Source: Streptomyces avidinii
GTDB lineage: Bacteria > Actinomycetota > Actinomycetes > Streptomycetales > Streptomycetaceae
DNA: 64,000 nt
Direction of reading: 5' to 3'
Assembly: GCF_014650695.1 (NCBI RefSeq)
Contig: NZ_BMVL01000001.1
Coordinates: 145,563-209,562, forward strand
Position numbers and translations under genes: made by a program. The notes under the pieces are model-generated. The model saw nothing but the letters and a program-made list of their open reading frames with translations. It did no database searches and had not been told where the DNA came from. Positions 1-9,417 of this stretch are shown piece by piece. Numbering within the stretch: position 1 is the first letter of the stretch; every line of letters starts with the position of its first letter.

Positions 1-352
1 CGGAGCAGGCGCGGTTGCGGGCGAGCTCGGTGAGCTCGGCGTGCATGGCGGCGTCGACGCCCTTCTGCGCCCAGCGGCCGTCGCTGCGGGTCAGGGCACC
101 GAGCCGGACGGTGACGCGGGGCATGACGCGCAGCCGCCGGTGCTCGGGCTGGGGCACCCGGTCGGGTGCGCCGTCGAACCAGTAGATGCGCAGCAGGGGC
201 TGTTCGGTGTCGGCCTCGGCCCGCTCGCGCAGGCCCTGGATGAGCGCGGCATGGTCGATGGTGATCCGGGAGCGGGAGGGCTCCCCGGCGAGAAGGCTGG
301 CGGCGGCACCCAGCAGGTAGCCGGCGTCCACCAGGACGACGCAGCGGTCCAT
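1..352 (-). CDS. NYN-domain (PIN-like) protein, C-terminus cut off by window edge
   Basis: The frame opens with MDRCVVLVDAGYLLGAA and later reads RIYWFDGAPD. This is the pattern of NYN/LabA-type PIN-like domains: an early Asp in a VDAGY strand, then a YWFDG strand. QKGVDAAMHAEL near the window edge resembles the third conserved acidic segment (KGVD). Such domains are predicted metal-dependent ribonucleases; the substrate here is unknown. The ATG lies at 350-352. About 117 codons are inside the window and the gene runs off the left end. Family assignment is inferred from motifs only. Confidence 0.7.
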   Translation of the reverse strand, partial: MDRCVVLVDAGYLLGAAASLLAGEPSRSRITIDHAALIQGLRERAEADTEQPLLRIYWFDGAPDRVPQPEHRRLRVMPRVTVRLGALTRSDGRWAQKGVDAAMHAELTELARNRACS

Positions 353-582
353 GCGTTCCACCCTCTTCCCTGGGGGTCCTCTGTGCTTTTCGGCGGGTTC
401 CCCGAGTCTGCCCGACCCCAAGGGCGTTGAAGGCCGGAACTCGATCATCGGCGTGGCGGATCTCACTACGGGTGGAGTGAGAGGCACCGGCTACGCGCAG
501 TAATGATCCAAAATGCGCGGTTTCTGGCCCTGTGTGAGTGTGAAGGCGGTCCTGGCCCCTAGACCCTCACGGAGGCTCCACC
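353..582. other. Intergenic region between divergent genes
   Basis: These 230 bases separate the NYN gene (minus) from the 53-aa gene (plus) and must hold both promoters. A Shine-Dalgarno-like GGAGG at 571-575 precedes the ATG at 583. I see no hairpin or repeat. Confidence 0.5.
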
Positions 583-744
583 ATGGCCAAGAACAAGAAC
601 CAGAAGCAGCCCGGCAAGCAGCAGCCCCGGTCGCAGGATCCGACCAAGGGCACCTCGGAGACCGAGTCGATGCCCTCCTCCTCGGCGCCGAGCCCGATGG
701 ACATGGCGCACAAGCGCAAGGAAAAGAAGTTCGGCCACAACTGA
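583..744 (+). CDS. Small basic conserved hypothetical protein (53 aa)
   Basis: A 53-codon frame begins MAKNKNQKQPGKQQPRSQ and ends KRKEKKFGHN. It starts at an ATG seven bases after GGAGG and ends just before a strong bidirectional terminator. The product is hydrophilic, rich in Lys, Gln, Pro and Ser, and has no membrane segment. Both ends are positively charged around a Ser/Pro-rich middle, so it is probably largely disordered. Third positions are GC-rich like neighbouring real genes. I do not recognise a characterised family. Binding to nucleic acid or an acidic surface is possible from the charge, but that is a guess. Confidence 0.7.
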   Translation: MAKNKNQKQPGKQQPRSQDPTKGTSETESMPSSSAPSPMDMAHKRKEKKFGHN

Positions 745-760
745 CGGCCGTACCTGATGC

Positions 761-796
761 GGAAGGGCCCGCCCGGTTCACCGGGCGGGCCCTTCC
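761..796. terminator. Bidirectional terminator between the 53-aa gene and dnaE
   Basis: A perfect 16-bp inverted repeat, GGAAGGGCCCGCCCGG and its complement, surrounds a TTCA loop. It lies between two convergent stop codons (744 and 831) and can serve both genes. There is no long T-tract, as is usual in Streptomyces. Confidence 0.85.
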
Positions 797-830
797 GCGC
801 GTACTGCCGGGGTCGTGCCCCGGGCGGGCA

Positions 831-3800
831 CTATCCGGCCAGGCAGGACGGCCCGAGCAGCACCTTGAGGTCGCCGAAGAGGGCGGGGTCGGGCTGTACG
901 CGGTGCTTGTCGAGGCGGAGCACGGTCGTGGTCCGCGGCCCCTGGAGCTTGATCCGCACCTCGGTGTTGCCCCTGTGGTGGCGCAGGATCTCGCCCAGAC
1001 GGGTCACCATCGGCGGCGTGACCTTGACGGTGGGGATGGTGAGGACCACCGGGGCGTTGGTGCCGGCCGAGGAGAGGTCGGGGACCATCATCTCCATGGC
1101 GACGAGGCGGGGGACGTCCTCGCGCTTGTCGAGGCGGCCCTTGACGAAGACGACGGTGTCCTCGACCAGCTGGGTGGAGACGAGCTGGTAGGTCGCCGGG
1201 AAGAACATGCATTCGATGGAGCCGGCCAGGTCCTCGACGGTGGCGATGGCCCAGGCGTTGCCCTGCTTGGTCATCTTGCGCTGGAGGCCCGAGATGATGC
1301 CGCCGATGGTGACGACCGCACCGTCGGAGTGCTCGCCGCCGGTCAGCTGGGAGATTCCGGCGTCCGTCTTGTCGGACAGCACGTGCTCCAGACCGAAGAG
1401 CGGGTGGTCGGAGACGTAGAGACCGAGCATCTCGCGCTCCTGGGCGAGCAGGTAGGACTTCTCCCACTCGACGTCGGAGAACTCCACGTCGAGGCCGAAG
1501 CCGGGCTCGTCGCCCGCGTTCTCGTCACCCATTCCGCCGAACAGGTCGAACTGTCCCTCGGCCTCCTTGCGCTTGACCGCGACCACGTTGTCGATCATCG
1601 ACTCGTGGTGTGCGACCAGGCCCTTGCGGGTGTGGCCCATCTCGTCGTAGGCGCCGGCCTTGATCAGCGACTCGACCGTGCGCTTGTTGCAGACGACGGC
1701 CTCGACCTTGTCCAGGAAGTCGGGGAAGGAGGAGAACTTCCCCTTCGCCTTCCTGGTCCTGATGATCGACTCCACGACGTTCGTGCCGACGTTGCGCACC
1801 GCGGTGAGGCCGAAGAGGATCACGTCGTCGCCCTGGGCCGCGAAGTTCGGCTCGGACTCGTTCACGTTCGGCGGGAGCACCTTGATGCCCATGCGGCGGC
1901 ACTCGTTCAGGTAGATCGCGGACTTGTCCTTGTCGTCCTTGACCGAGGTGAGCAGGCCGGCCATGTACTCGGCCGGAAAGTTCGCCTTGAGGTAGGCGGT
2001 CCAGTAGGAGACCAGCCCGTACGCGGCCGAGTGGGCCTTGTTGAAGGCGTAGCCGGCGAAGGGGACCAGGACGTCCCACAGGGCCTTGATGGCCTGGTCG
2101 CTGAAGCCCTTCTTCTTGGCCCCCTCCTCGAAGATGACGAAGTTCTTCGCCAGCTCCTCGGGCTTCTTCTTGCCCATCACGCGGCGCAGGATGTCGGCCT
2201 CGCCGAGCGAGTACCCGGCGATGATCTGGGCGGCCTTCTGGACCTGCTCCTGGTAGACGATGAGGCCGTAGGTGACGCCGAGGATCTCCCTGAGGGGCTC
2301 CTCCAGCTCCGGGTGGATCGGGGTGATCTCCTGCTGCTTGTTCTTGCGCAGGGCGTAGTTCGTGTGCGAGTTCATGCCCATCGGGCCCGGCCGGTACAGG
2401 GCCGAGACGGCGGAGATGTCCTCGAAGTTGTCGGGCTTCATCAGGCGCAGCAGGGAGCGCATGGGGCCGCCGTCGAACTGGAAGACGCCGAGGGTGTCAC
2501 CGCGGCCGAGCAGTTCGAAGGTCTTGGGGTCGTCGAGCGGCAGGCCCAGGAGATCGATGTCGATCCCCTTGTTGGCCTTCACCATCTTGACGGCGTCGTC
2601 CATGATCGTGAGGTTGCGCAGGCCGAGGAAGTCCATCTTCAGCAGGCCGAGCGACTCGCAGCTCGGGTAGTCCCACTGCGTGATGGTGACGCCGTCGGTG
2701 TGCCGCACCCAGACGGGTACGTGGTCGGTGATCGTCTCGCTGGACATGATCACGCCGGCCGCGTGCACGCCCATCTGGCGGACCAGGCCCTCGACGCCCA
2801 TGGCGGTGTCGATGACCTTCTTGACGTCCGGCTCGTTCTCGTACATCCCGCGGATCTCGCCGGCCTCGCCGTAGCGGGGGTGCTTCGGGTCGAGGATGCC
2901 GGAGAGCGGGATGCCCTTGCCGAGGACGTCGGCGGGCATGGCCTTGGTGAGCCGGTCGCCCATGGCGTACGGGTAGCCCAGCACGCGGGCCGAGTCCTTG
3001 ATCGCGTTCTTGGCCTTGATGGTGCCGTACGTGCCGATCATGGCGACCTTGTCGGCGCCGTACTTCTCGGTCACGTACCGGATCACTTCGACGCGCCGAC
3101 GCTCGTCGAAGTCGATGTCGACATCGGGCATGGAGACGCGCTCGGGGTTCAGGAAGCGCTCGAAGATCAGACCGTGCGTGATCGGGTCGAGGTCGGTGAT
3201 GCCCATGGCGTAGGCGACGATCGAACCGGCCGCGGAGCCTCGGCCGGGGCCCACCGCGATGCCCTGGTTCTTGGCCCACATGATGAAGTCGGCGACCACG
3301 AGGAAGTAGCCGGGGAAGCCCATCGAGATGATGGTGTCCATCTCGTACTCGGCCTGCTGCATCCGGTCCTCCGGAATGCCTCCGGGGTAGCGGCGGTGCA
3401 TGCCGCGCATGGTCTCCTCGCGGAACCAGCTGACCTCGGTGTGACCGTCCGGGATGTCGAACTTCGGCATCAGGTTCCGGAACTTGAACATGCCCTCGGT
3501 GTCGACCTGGTCCGCGACCAGCCGCGTGTTGGCGCAGCCCTCCTGCCAGGCGTCCGAGGAGTCGATCGCGTACATCTCGTCGGTGGACTTCAGGTAGTAG
3601 CCGGTGCCGTCGAAGCGGAAGCGGTCCGGGTCCGAGAGGTTCTTGCCGGTCTGGATGCAGAGCAGGGCGTCGTGGGCGACGGACTCGCTCGCGTACGTGT
3701 AGTGCGAGTCGTTCGTCACCAGCGGCGGGATGCCGAGCTTCTTGCCGATCTCCAGCAGCCCGTCGCGGACCCGGCGCTCGATCTCGATGCCGTGGTCCAT

Positions 3801-4373
3801 CAGCTCCAGGAAGTAGCGCCCCTCGCCGAAGATGTCCTTGTAGTCCGAGGCGGCCTGCACGGCCTCGTCGAACTGGCCGAGGCGCAGCCTGGTCTGCACC
3901 TCGCCGGACGGGCAGCCGGTGGAGGCGATCAGGCCCTCGGACCACTTGGAGATGGTCTCCTTGTCCATCCGCGGCCACTTCGTCAGCCAGCCCTCGGCGT
4001 ACGCGTCGGAGGACAGCCGGAAGATGTTGTGCAGACCGGTGGCGTTCGACGCCCAGATGGTCTTGTGGGTGTAACCACCGGAACCGGAGACGTCGTCCCG
4101 CTTCTGGTGCGGCTGGCCCCACTGGATACGCCGCTTGTTGCGGCGGGACTCGGGGGCGACGTACGCCTCGATGCCGATGATCGGCGTGATGCCGGCCTTC
4201 TGCGCCGTGTGGAAGAAGTCGTACGCGCCGTGCAGATTGCCGTGGTCGGACATGGCGATGTGCGTCATGCCCATCTCGTTGCACGCGTTGAACATGTCCT
4301 TCAGCCGCGCGGCACCGTCCAGCAGCGAGTACTGGGTGTGGACGTGCAAGTGCGTGAACGGCGGCTTTGTCAC
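831..4373 (-). CDS. dnaE: DNA polymerase III alpha subunit (replicative polymerase)
   Basis: The 1180-aa product is the catalytic subunit of the chromosomal replicase. It starts with a PHP domain (HLHVHTQYS from residue 8). The C-family polymerase core follows, with the catalytic motif PDVDIDFDE near residue 415 and KMDFLGLRN near 577. It ends with an OB-fold region near 1040 (VVTIGGIISGLQRK). The length fits DnaE1 of actinobacteria. The retained PHP His residues suggest that built-in proofreading is possible, as shown for mycobacterial DnaE1. The GTG start at 4371-4373 has GGAGGA eight bases upstream. The gene ends at a shared hairpin terminator and is divergent from the DUF2252 gene, so it is probably transcribed alone. 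Confidence 0.97.
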   Translation of the reverse strand: MTKPPFTHLHVHTQYSLLDGAARLKDMFNACNEMGMTHIAMSDHGNLHGAYDFFHTAQKAGITPIIGIEAYVAPESRRNKRRIQWGQPHQKRDDVSGSGGYTHKTIWASNATGLHNIFRLSSDAYAEGWLTKWPRMDKETISKWSEGLIASTGCPSGEVQTRLRLGQFDEAVQAASDYKDIFGEGRYFLELMDHGIEIERRVRDGLLEIGKKLGIPPLVTNDSHYTYASESVAHDALLCIQTGKNLSDPDRFRFDGTGYYLKSTDEMYAIDSSDAWQEGCANTRLVADQVDTEGMFKFRNLMPKFDIPDGHTEVSWFREETMRGMHRRYPGGIPEDRMQQAEYEMDTIISMGFPGYFLVVADFIMWAKNQGIAVGPGRGSAAGSIVAYAMGITDLDPITHGLIFERFLNPERVSMPDVDIDFDERRRVEVIRYVTEKYGADKVAMIGTYGTIKAKNAIKDSARVLGYPYAMGDRLTKAMPADVLGKGIPLSGILDPKHPRYGEAGEIRGMYENEPDVKKVIDTAMGVEGLVRQMGVHAAGVIMSSETITDHVPVWVRHTDGVTITQWDYPSCESLGLLKMDFLGLRNLTIMDDAVKMVKANKGIDIDLLGLPLDDPKTFELLGRGDTLGVFQFDGGPMRSLLRLMKPDNFEDISAVSALYRPGPMGMNSHTNYALRKNKQQEITPIHPELEEPLREILGVTYGLIVYQEQVQKAAQIIAGYSLGEADILRRVMGKKKPEELAKNFVIFEEGAKKKGFSDQAIKALWDVLVPFAGYAFNKAHSAAYGLVSYWTAYLKANFPAEYMAGLLTSVKDDKDKSAIYLNECRRMGIKVLPPNVNESEPNFAAQGDDVILFGLTAVRNVGTNVVESIIRTRKAKGKFSSFPDFLDKVEAVVCNKRTVESLIKAGAYDEMGHTRKGLVAHHESMIDNVVAVKRKEAEGQFDLFGGMGDENAGDEPGFGLDVEFSDVEWEKSYLLAQEREMLGLYVSDHPLFGLEHVLSDKTDAGISQLTGGEHSDGAVVTIGGIISGLQRKMTKQGNAWAIATVEDLAGSIECMFFPATYQLVSTQLVEDTVVFVKGRLDKREDVPRLVAMEMMVPDLSSAGTNAPVVLTIPTVKVTPPMVTRLGEILRHHRGNTEVRIKLQGPRTTTVLRLDKHRVQPDPALFGDLKVLLGPSCLAG

Positions 4374-4545
4374 GGCGCGGGTCCTCCGGGGGGCGAGGTG
4401 AGGGGGCAGCTTCGAATCCTACGTCGGCCGGGTGACAGATCACGGGCACTGAGCGGTACGGTCGGGCGTTGCAGAACCAGGAGGGCCGACCCGGCGTCCA
4501 GTCGGTCGGAACCTGAAACAGCCCGTGCACCAGGAGGCACCCGCC

Positions 4546-5871
4546 ATGGCGGTCCCCGAGACGACCGACGAGCAGCGCGCCGAGCAGATCCTCGACGTGT
4601 TCGACACCGCGTTCGGTGAGCTCCTCGCCGCCGACCCCGCTGCCTTCCAGGTCAAATTCCGCAAGATGGCGGCCTCGGCCTTCGCCTTCTACCGGGGCAC
4701 GGCCTGCCTCTTCTACTCCGACCTGGAGCGGGACCGGCACGGCGGCCCGTACCTGGACGAGCGGACGGGCCGGGTGTGGATCCACGGCGATCTGCACGCC
4801 GAGAACTTCGGCACGTACATGGACTCCAACGGCCGGCTGATCTTCAACGTCAACGACTTCGACGAGGCCTATGTCGGCCCCTTCACCTGGGACCTGAAGC
4901 GGTTCGCCGCCTCGGTCGCCCTGATCGGCTACACCAAGGCGCTCAGCGACGACCAGATAAGCGAGCTGGTGCGGATCTACGCCGGCGCCTACCGCGAGCG
5001 GATCCACCGGCTGGCCGCGGGCGCCAAGCACGAGGAGGTGCCCTCCTTCACGCTGGACACCGCCGACGGCCCGCTGCTGGCCGCCCTGCGCTCGGCCCGC
5101 TCCCGGACCCGGTTCTCCCTGCTGGACTCCATGACGGAGATCCGGGACTACGAGCGCCGCTTCACCTCCGGCGGGGGCTCCATCGAGCTGGACGCCGCCA
5201 CCCGCTACAAGGTGCTGGCCGCCTTCGACGGGTACCTGGAGACCCTGCCCGACGAGTCCCTGGTTCGGCCGGACTCCTACCGGGTCAAGGACGTGGTGGG
5301 GCGCCGGGGCGTCGGGATCGGCTCGGCGGGCCTGCCCTCCTACAACATCCTGCTGGAGGGGCACAGCGACGCTCTGGAGAACGACGTCGTGATCTACCTC
5401 AAGCAGGCGCAGACCCCGGCGGCCTCCCGGCACATCACGGACCGGGCGGTGCGGGAGTACTTCCGGCACGAGGGGCACCGTACGGTCATCTCCCAGCGCG
5501 CCCTGCAGGCGCACGCCGACCCGTGGCTGGGCTGGACGGAGCTCGACGGGGCGGGTCAGCTGGTGGCGGAGGTCTCTCCGTACGCGGTGGACCTGGACTG
5601 GTCGGACCTGGACGACCCGGAGGAGATCGCGGCGGTCGTCGCGGACCTGGGCCGGGCGACCGCGACCATGCACGGGGCGGCCGACGCGGACGAGAGCGGG
5701 CAGACGCTGGTCCCGTTCTCCACCGAGCGGGCCATCGACGCGGCGATCGCGGCCGACGAGGAGGGCTTCGCGGAGCTGCTCGTGGACTTCGCGCACGCGT
5801 ACGGGGCCCGGGCGCGCGCCGACCACCAGATCTTCGTGGACCTGTTCCGTAACGGGCGTCTCACTCCCTGA
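4546..5871 (+). CDS. DUF2252 family protein, kinase-like fold
   Basis: The 441-aa protein carries HGDLHAENFGTY (about residues 83-94) and VNDFDEA (about 103-109). These resemble the catalytic HGDxxxxN and metal-binding DFD motifs of aminoglycoside-phosphotransferase-like kinases, and they define DUF2252. It may phosphorylate a small molecule, but no substrate can be read from the sequence. The ATG at 4546 is preferred over an in-frame ATG at 4525 because AGGAGG (4532-4537) sits eight bases before it. There is no signal peptide or membrane segment. It is divergent from dnaE and is followed after 38 bases by a membrane-protein gene on the same strand. Confidence 0.85.
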   Translation: MAVPETTDEQRAEQILDVFDTAFGELLAADPAAFQVKFRKMAASAFAFYRGTACLFYSDLERDRHGGPYLDERTGRVWIHGDLHAENFGTYMDSNGRLIFNVNDFDEAYVGPFTWDLKRFAASVALIGYTKALSDDQISELVRIYAGAYRERIHRLAAGAKHEEVPSFTLDTADGPLLAALRSARSRTRFSLLDSMTEIRDYERRFTSGGGSIELDAATRYKVLAAFDGYLETLPDESLVRPDSYRVKDVVGRRGVGIGSAGLPSYNILLEGHSDALENDVVIYLKQAQTPAASRHITDRAVREYFRHEGHRTVISQRALQAHADPWLGWTELDGAGQLVAEVSPYAVDLDWSDLDDPEEIAAVVADLGRATATMHGAADADESGQTLVPFSTERAIDAAIAADEEGFAELLVDFAHAYGARARADHQIFVDLFRNGRLTP

Positions 5872-5909
5872 ACGTCTGTTCCACAGGAACGCATGGCAGA
5901 CTCGCCGGG

Positions 5910-6596
5910 ATGGACGTTTCCGGGACGGGACTCAGGGGGCTGCGGGCCGCGCTGTTCAGCGCGCTCGTCGTACTGCTCTCGTCCGGCTCGCACGTCCTGA
6001 TGTCCCAGGTCCCGCTGCCGCCCGCGCTGGTGGGCGGGGCCTTCGCAGGGGTGTTCGCGATCGCCTACGCACTCGCGGGCCGCGAGCGGGGCTTCGCCCC
6101 CATCGCCGGGCTGCTCGTACCGCTGGAGCTGGCCGCCGACACCCTCTTCACCACCGGGCAGCACCTCTGCTACGGCCCGGCCGGCGGCCCCGTCGCGGGT
6201 CCGCTGCGCGCCATGGGCCTGGACGCCCTGTGCGGCGGCGCGCCGGTGGGCGGGCCGCTGACCGAGGTGACCGGGCCGGCCGGTGCGGCCGCGCTGCTGT
6301 CCTCGCCCGGGCCGTACACGCCCTGGCTGCTGCTCGGCGCCCACGTCTCGGTCGGACTGCTGGCCGCCGCCTGGCTGCGCCACGGCGAACGGGCGCTGGG
6401 CCGGCTGCTGCGGGCGGTGGCCGCCTTCGCGTTCCGGCCGCTGCTGCTGGCCGTGGCTTCGGTGGCGGTGGCTCGCCGACCGGCCTCGGCCCTGCTGCGG
6501 TCGGTCCTGCCGGGCGCCGGGGCGCGTACGCGCTTCCCCGCACACTCCGTGGGACGGCGGGGACCCCCCGTGCTCGGCGCGCTCGCCCGCGCCTGA
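5910..6596 (+). CDS. Integral membrane protein of unknown function
   Basis: A 228-aa hydrophobic protein with about five predicted membrane spans (roughly residues 10-30, 37-57, 64-80, 118-138 and 165-186) and a basic C-terminus rich in Arg and Pro. The second half of the membrane region has a Cys/His segment, TTGQHLCYGP, and a further Cys in ALCGGAPVGG. I do not recognise a family. It sits 48 bases upstream of a DsbA-like thioredoxin protein on the same strand, so a role in envelope redox or metal handling is possible but unproven. The Shine-Dalgarno sequence is weak. Confidence 0.75.
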   Translation: MDVSGTGLRGLRAALFSALVVLLSSGSHVLMSQVPLPPALVGGAFAGVFAIAYALAGRERGFAPIAGLLVPLELAADTLFTTGQHLCYGPAGGPVAGPLRAMGLDALCGGAPVGGPLTEVTGPAGAAALLSSPGPYTPWLLLGAHVSVGLLAAAWLRHGERALGRLLRAVAAFAFRPLLLAVASVAVARRPASALLRSVLPGAGARTRFPAHSVGRRGPPVLGALARA

Positions 6597-6644
6597 CGCA
6601 CGTACGGCAGTCCCTTTCGCACGTCACACCCCACGGAGATCATG

Positions 6645-7439
6645 ATGAGTTCACGCAACAGCCAGGCGAACAAGGCAGCGGCCCGCGAGCGGCTGCGCGC
6701 CGAGCGCGAGGCCCAGGCCAAGAAGGACAAGGTGCGCCGCCAGGTGCTCGTGGGCGGCGGGGTCGTGGCCCTGCTCGCGCTGGCCGGCGTCATCGGCTAC
6801 GGGGTCATGAAGGCCAACGAGCCCGACTACTGGGAGAAGGCCGCCAAGGCCGAGCTGGTCAAGCCGAAGAACACCACGGGCGAGGACGGCACCACGGTCG
6901 TCATCGGCAAGGCCGACGCGAAGAAGACCCTGGAGCTGTACGAGGACTCGCGCTGCCCGGCCTGCGCCTCCTTCGAGCAGGCGGCCGGTGCGCAGGTCAA
7001 GAAGGACGTGGACGCGGGCAAGTACAAGCTCCAGTACGTCGGCGCCACCTTCATCGACAACGCCGTCAAGGGCGAGGGTTCGAAGAACGCGCTGAGCGCC
7101 CTGGGCGCGGCGCTGAACGTCAGCCCGGAGGCCTTCCTGGAGTACAAGGCGGCGCTCTACTCCAAGGAGCTGCACCCCGAGGAGACCGTCGACAGCTTCG
7201 CCAAGGACGACTACCTGCTGAAGGTCGCGGACACGGTCCCGGCGCTCAAGGGCAACGCCGAGTTCAAGAATGCCGTCGAGGGCGGTACGTACGACCGGTG
7301 GGCGCTGGAGATGTCGAAGGCCTTCGACAAGTCCGGGGTGAAGGGCACGCCGACCCTGAAGATGGACGGCAAGAAGATCGACACCCCGCAGACGGCGGAG
7401 CTGTTCACCGCTGCGATCGACAAGGCCCTGCAGGGCTGA
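6645..7439 (+). CDS. Membrane-anchored DsbA-like thioredoxin-fold oxidoreductase
   Basis: The 264-aa protein has a charged cytoplasmic N-terminus, one membrane span (about residues 31-53) and an extracellular thioredoxin-fold domain. The active-site CPAC motif has cysteines at about 104 and 107 in ELYEDSRCPACASF. A cis-Pro loop candidate is GVKGTPTLKMDG near the C-terminus. This matches DsbA/Thioredoxin_4 proteins, which form or reshuffle disulfides in exported proteins. Two ATGs are adjacent (6642 and 6645); the second is chosen because the GGAG at 6635-6638 is then six bases away. A strong terminator follows. No VKOR or DsbB partner gene is visible nearby. Confidence 0.88.
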   Translation: MSSRNSQANKAAARERLRAEREAQAKKDKVRRQVLVGGGVVALLALAGVIGYGVMKANEPDYWEKAAKAELVKPKNTTGEDGTTVVIGKADAKKTLELYEDSRCPACASFEQAAGAQVKKDVDAGKYKLQYVGATFIDNAVKGEGSKNALSALGAALNVSPEAFLEYKAALYSKELHPEETVDSFAKDDYLLKVADTVPALKGNAEFKNAVEGGTYDRWALEMSKAFDKSGVKGTPTLKMDGKKIDTPQTAELFTAAIDKALQG

Positions 7440-7480
7440 TTCCGGACGGTCCGGGATACGGTTTCCGGACATGCCGCTTG

Positions 7481-7517
7481 AACGGGCGGGCGAACTCCCA
7501 GAGTTCGCCCGCCCGTT
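7481..7517 (+). terminator. Terminator after the DsbA-like gene
   Basis: A perfect 17-bp inverted repeat (AACGGGCGGGCGAACTC and its complement) surrounds a CCA loop, 41 bases after the stop codon. It insulates the following phoD gene. Confidence 0.85.
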
Positions 7518-7531
7518 GCATTCCGACACCT

Positions 7532-7553
7532 GTTCCCAGGGGTGTACCCGTCG
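7532..7553 (+). promoter_or_regulatory. Candidate PHO box upstream of phoD
   Basis: Two adjacent 11-mers, GTTCCCAGGGG and TGTACCCGTCG, lie 16 bases before the GTG start. PhoP in Streptomyces binds 11-nt direct repeats related to GTTCACC, and phoD is a known PhoP target. The match here is degenerate and the position is very close to the start codon, so the site is tentative. Confidence 0.35.
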
Positions 7554-7568
7554 GTAATGTGATGGTCC

Positions 7569-9230
7569 GTGACCAGTCAACTCCCCTCTTCCCGGGCCGC
7601 GGCAACCCCCCGCCGCCGTACGGTCGTCCTCGCCGCTGCGGCCACGGCCGCACTGGCCCCCCTCACCTCGCTGGGCGCCTCGGCCGCCCATGCCGCGGGC
7701 ACCGCGCCCGCCTTCCTGCACGGCGTCGCCTCGGGCGACCCGCTGCCCGACGGGGTCCTGCTGTGGACCCGCGTCACCCCGACCCCCGAGGCAGTACCCG
7801 GATCCGGTCTCGGCCCGGCCACCCAGGTGGGCTGGGAGGTGGCCTCCGACAAGGCCTTCTCCCACGTGGTCGCCTCCGGTGCCGTCACCGCGAGCGCCGC
7901 CACCGACCACACGGTCAAGGTGGACGTCCGCGGGCTCCAGCCGCAGACGCCGTACTGGTACCGGTTCACCGCCGGCGCCGCCGTCTCCCCCGCCGGACGC
8001 ACCCTGACCACTCCGGCCCACGAGACGACGACCGCGGGGGTCCGCTTCGGCGTGGTCTCCTGCGCCAACTGGGAGGCCGGCTACTTCTCCGCCTACCGCC
8101 ACCTGGCCGCCCGCACGGACCTGCACGCGATCCTGCACCTGGGCGACTACATATACGAGTACCAGTCCGGGGGGTACCCGGAGGCGAAGTACGTCGTGCG
8201 CCAGCACGAGCCGAAGCACGAGATCGTCTCCCTCGCCGACTACCGCACCCGCCACGGCACGTACAAGACGGACGCCGACCTCCAGGCCCTGCACCACGCG
8301 CACCCGGTCATAGCCATCTGGGACGACCACGAGTTCGCCAACGACGCCTGGGCCGGCGGCGCCGAGAACCACACCGCGGGGGCCGAGGGCGAGTGGGCGG
8401 CGCGCGCGGCCGCCGCCAAGCAGGCGTACTTCGAGTGGATGCCCGTACGCGCGTCCGTCGCGGGGACCTGCTACCGGAGGCTGCGCTTCGGCACCCTGGC
8501 CGACCTGCACCTGCTGGACCTGCGCTCCTTCCGATCGCAGCAGACGAAGGTGGGCAGCGGCTCGGTGGACGACCCGGAGCGCACCATCACCGGGCGCGCC
8601 CAGCTGGACTGGCTCAAGTCGGGCCTCGCGGGCTCGCCCGCGACGTGGAAGCTGGTCGGCACCTCGGTGATGATCTCGCCCGTGGCCTTCGGCTCGCTGC
8701 CCGCGCACCTGCTGAAGCCGCTGACCAAGCTGCTCGGCCTGCCCGAGGGCGGCATCGCGATCAATGTGGACCAGTGGGACGGTTACACGGACGACCGCAA
8801 GGAGCTGCTGGGGCACCTGACGGAGCGCAGCGTCAAGAACACCGTCTTCCTGACCGGCGACATCCACATGGCCTGGGCGAACGAGGTCCCGGTGAACATG
8901 GCCACCTACCCGGGCTCGGGCACCGCGGCGACCGAGTTCGTCGTCACCTCGGTGACCTCCGACAACCTCGACGACATCCTGCACGTCCTGCCGGACACCC
9001 TCTCCCTGGTCGCCGAGTCGGCCGTCAGGGCCGCCAACTGGCACGTGAAGTGGCTCGACATGGACGCGCACGGCTACGGCGTGCTGGACGTGACGGCGGA
9101 GCGCTCGCAGATGGACTACTACGCGGTGTCCGACAAGCGGCAGCCGGGTGCCACATCCGCATGGACCCGGTCGTACCGGACGCTGAACGGGACCCAGAAG
9201 GTGGAGCGGGCCTATCAGCCCGTTCGCTGA
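7569..9230 (+). CDS. phoD: Secreted alkaline phosphatase/phosphodiesterase, PhoD family
   Basis: The 553-aa enzyme starts with a twin-arginine signal ([17 protein letters not shown], about residues 13-29) ending near an AHA cleavage motif. An N-terminal Fn3-like PhoD domain follows ([22 protein letters not shown]). The metal-binding core includes [22 protein letters not shown] and [10 protein letters not shown]. These motifs hold the Asp, Asn and His ligands of PhoD phosphodiesterases, which use Fe and Ca. The enzyme releases phosphate from phosphomono- and phosphodiesters outside the cell during phosphate starvation. The GTG start fits the signal sequence although the Shine-Dalgarno is weak. 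A degenerate PHO box precedes the gene and a hairpin follows it. Confidence 0.95.
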   Translation: MTSQLPSSRAAATPRRRTVVLAAAATAALAPLTSLGASAAHAAGTAPAFLHGVASGDPLPDGVLLWTRVTPTPEAVPGSGLGPATQVGWEVASDKAFSHVVASGAVTASAATDHTVKVDVRGLQPQTPYWYRFTAGAAVSPAGRTLTTPAHETTTAGVRFGVVSCANWEAGYFSAYRHLAARTDLHAILHLGDYIYEYQSGGYPEAKYVVRQHEPKHEIVSLADYRTRHGTYKTDADLQALHHAHPVIAIWDDHEFANDAWAGGAENHTAGAEGEWAARAAAAKQAYFEWMPVRASVAGTCYRRLRFGTLADLHLLDLRSFRSQQTKVGSGSVDDPERTITGRAQLDWLKSGLAGSPATWKLVGTSVMISPVAFGSLPAHLLKPLTKLLGLPEGGIAINVDQWDGYTDDRKELLGHLTERSVKNTVFLTGDIHMAWANEVPVNMATYPGSGTAATEFVVTSVTSDNLDDILHVLPDTLSLVAESAVRAANWHVKWLDMDAHGYGVLDVTAERSQMDYYAVSDKRQPGATSAWTRSYRTLNGTQKVERAYQPVR

Positions 9231-9252
9231 TCCACCGTCAATTCTCTCGCCG

Positions 9253-9286
9253 CATGGGGCGCCTGGTACATACCAGGCGCCCCATG
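9253..9286 (+). terminator. Terminator after phoD
   Basis: A near-perfect hairpin: CATGGGGCGCCTGGTA pairs with its complement over a two-base centre (in practice a TACATA loop). It starts 22 bases after the phoD stop. Confidence 0.85.
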
Positions 9287-9321
9287 TGCATCAGAAGCAA
9301 CAAATCTTTTACGTAAGCCCC

Positions 9322-9350
9322 TTGACCTGAATATGTCATGAACACATAAG
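9322..9350 (+). promoter_or_regulatory. Candidate sigma-70 type promoter of the metalloprotease gene
   Basis: TTGACC (9322-9327) and CATAAG (9345-9350) are spaced by 17 bases in an unusually AT-rich stretch, 67 bases before the GTG start. The spacing and -35 box fit an HrdB-type promoter. Confidence 0.5.
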
Positions 9351-9417
9351 CTTCCCGCCAGCTGAAGAAGATCCTTCAGGCCACCACCCCCCACAACCCC
9401 CCACGCGAGGAGCACAC

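Noticed and set aside
513..4619. Very long plus-strand open frame opposite dnaE
   Set aside because: High GC leaves few stop codons in antisense frames. The product is repetitive in Asp, Gly, Val and Arg with no domain, whereas the minus strand encodes complete DnaE.
2497..5826. 1109-codon minus-strand frame across dnaE and the DUF2252 gene
   Set aside because: It crosses two convincing genes and their intergenic region in another frame and shows no known domain.
6230..9316. 1028-codon plus-strand frame over three genes
   Set aside because: It is rich in Arg, Gly, Ala and Pro, and shadows the membrane, DsbA-like and phoD genes in a shifted frame.
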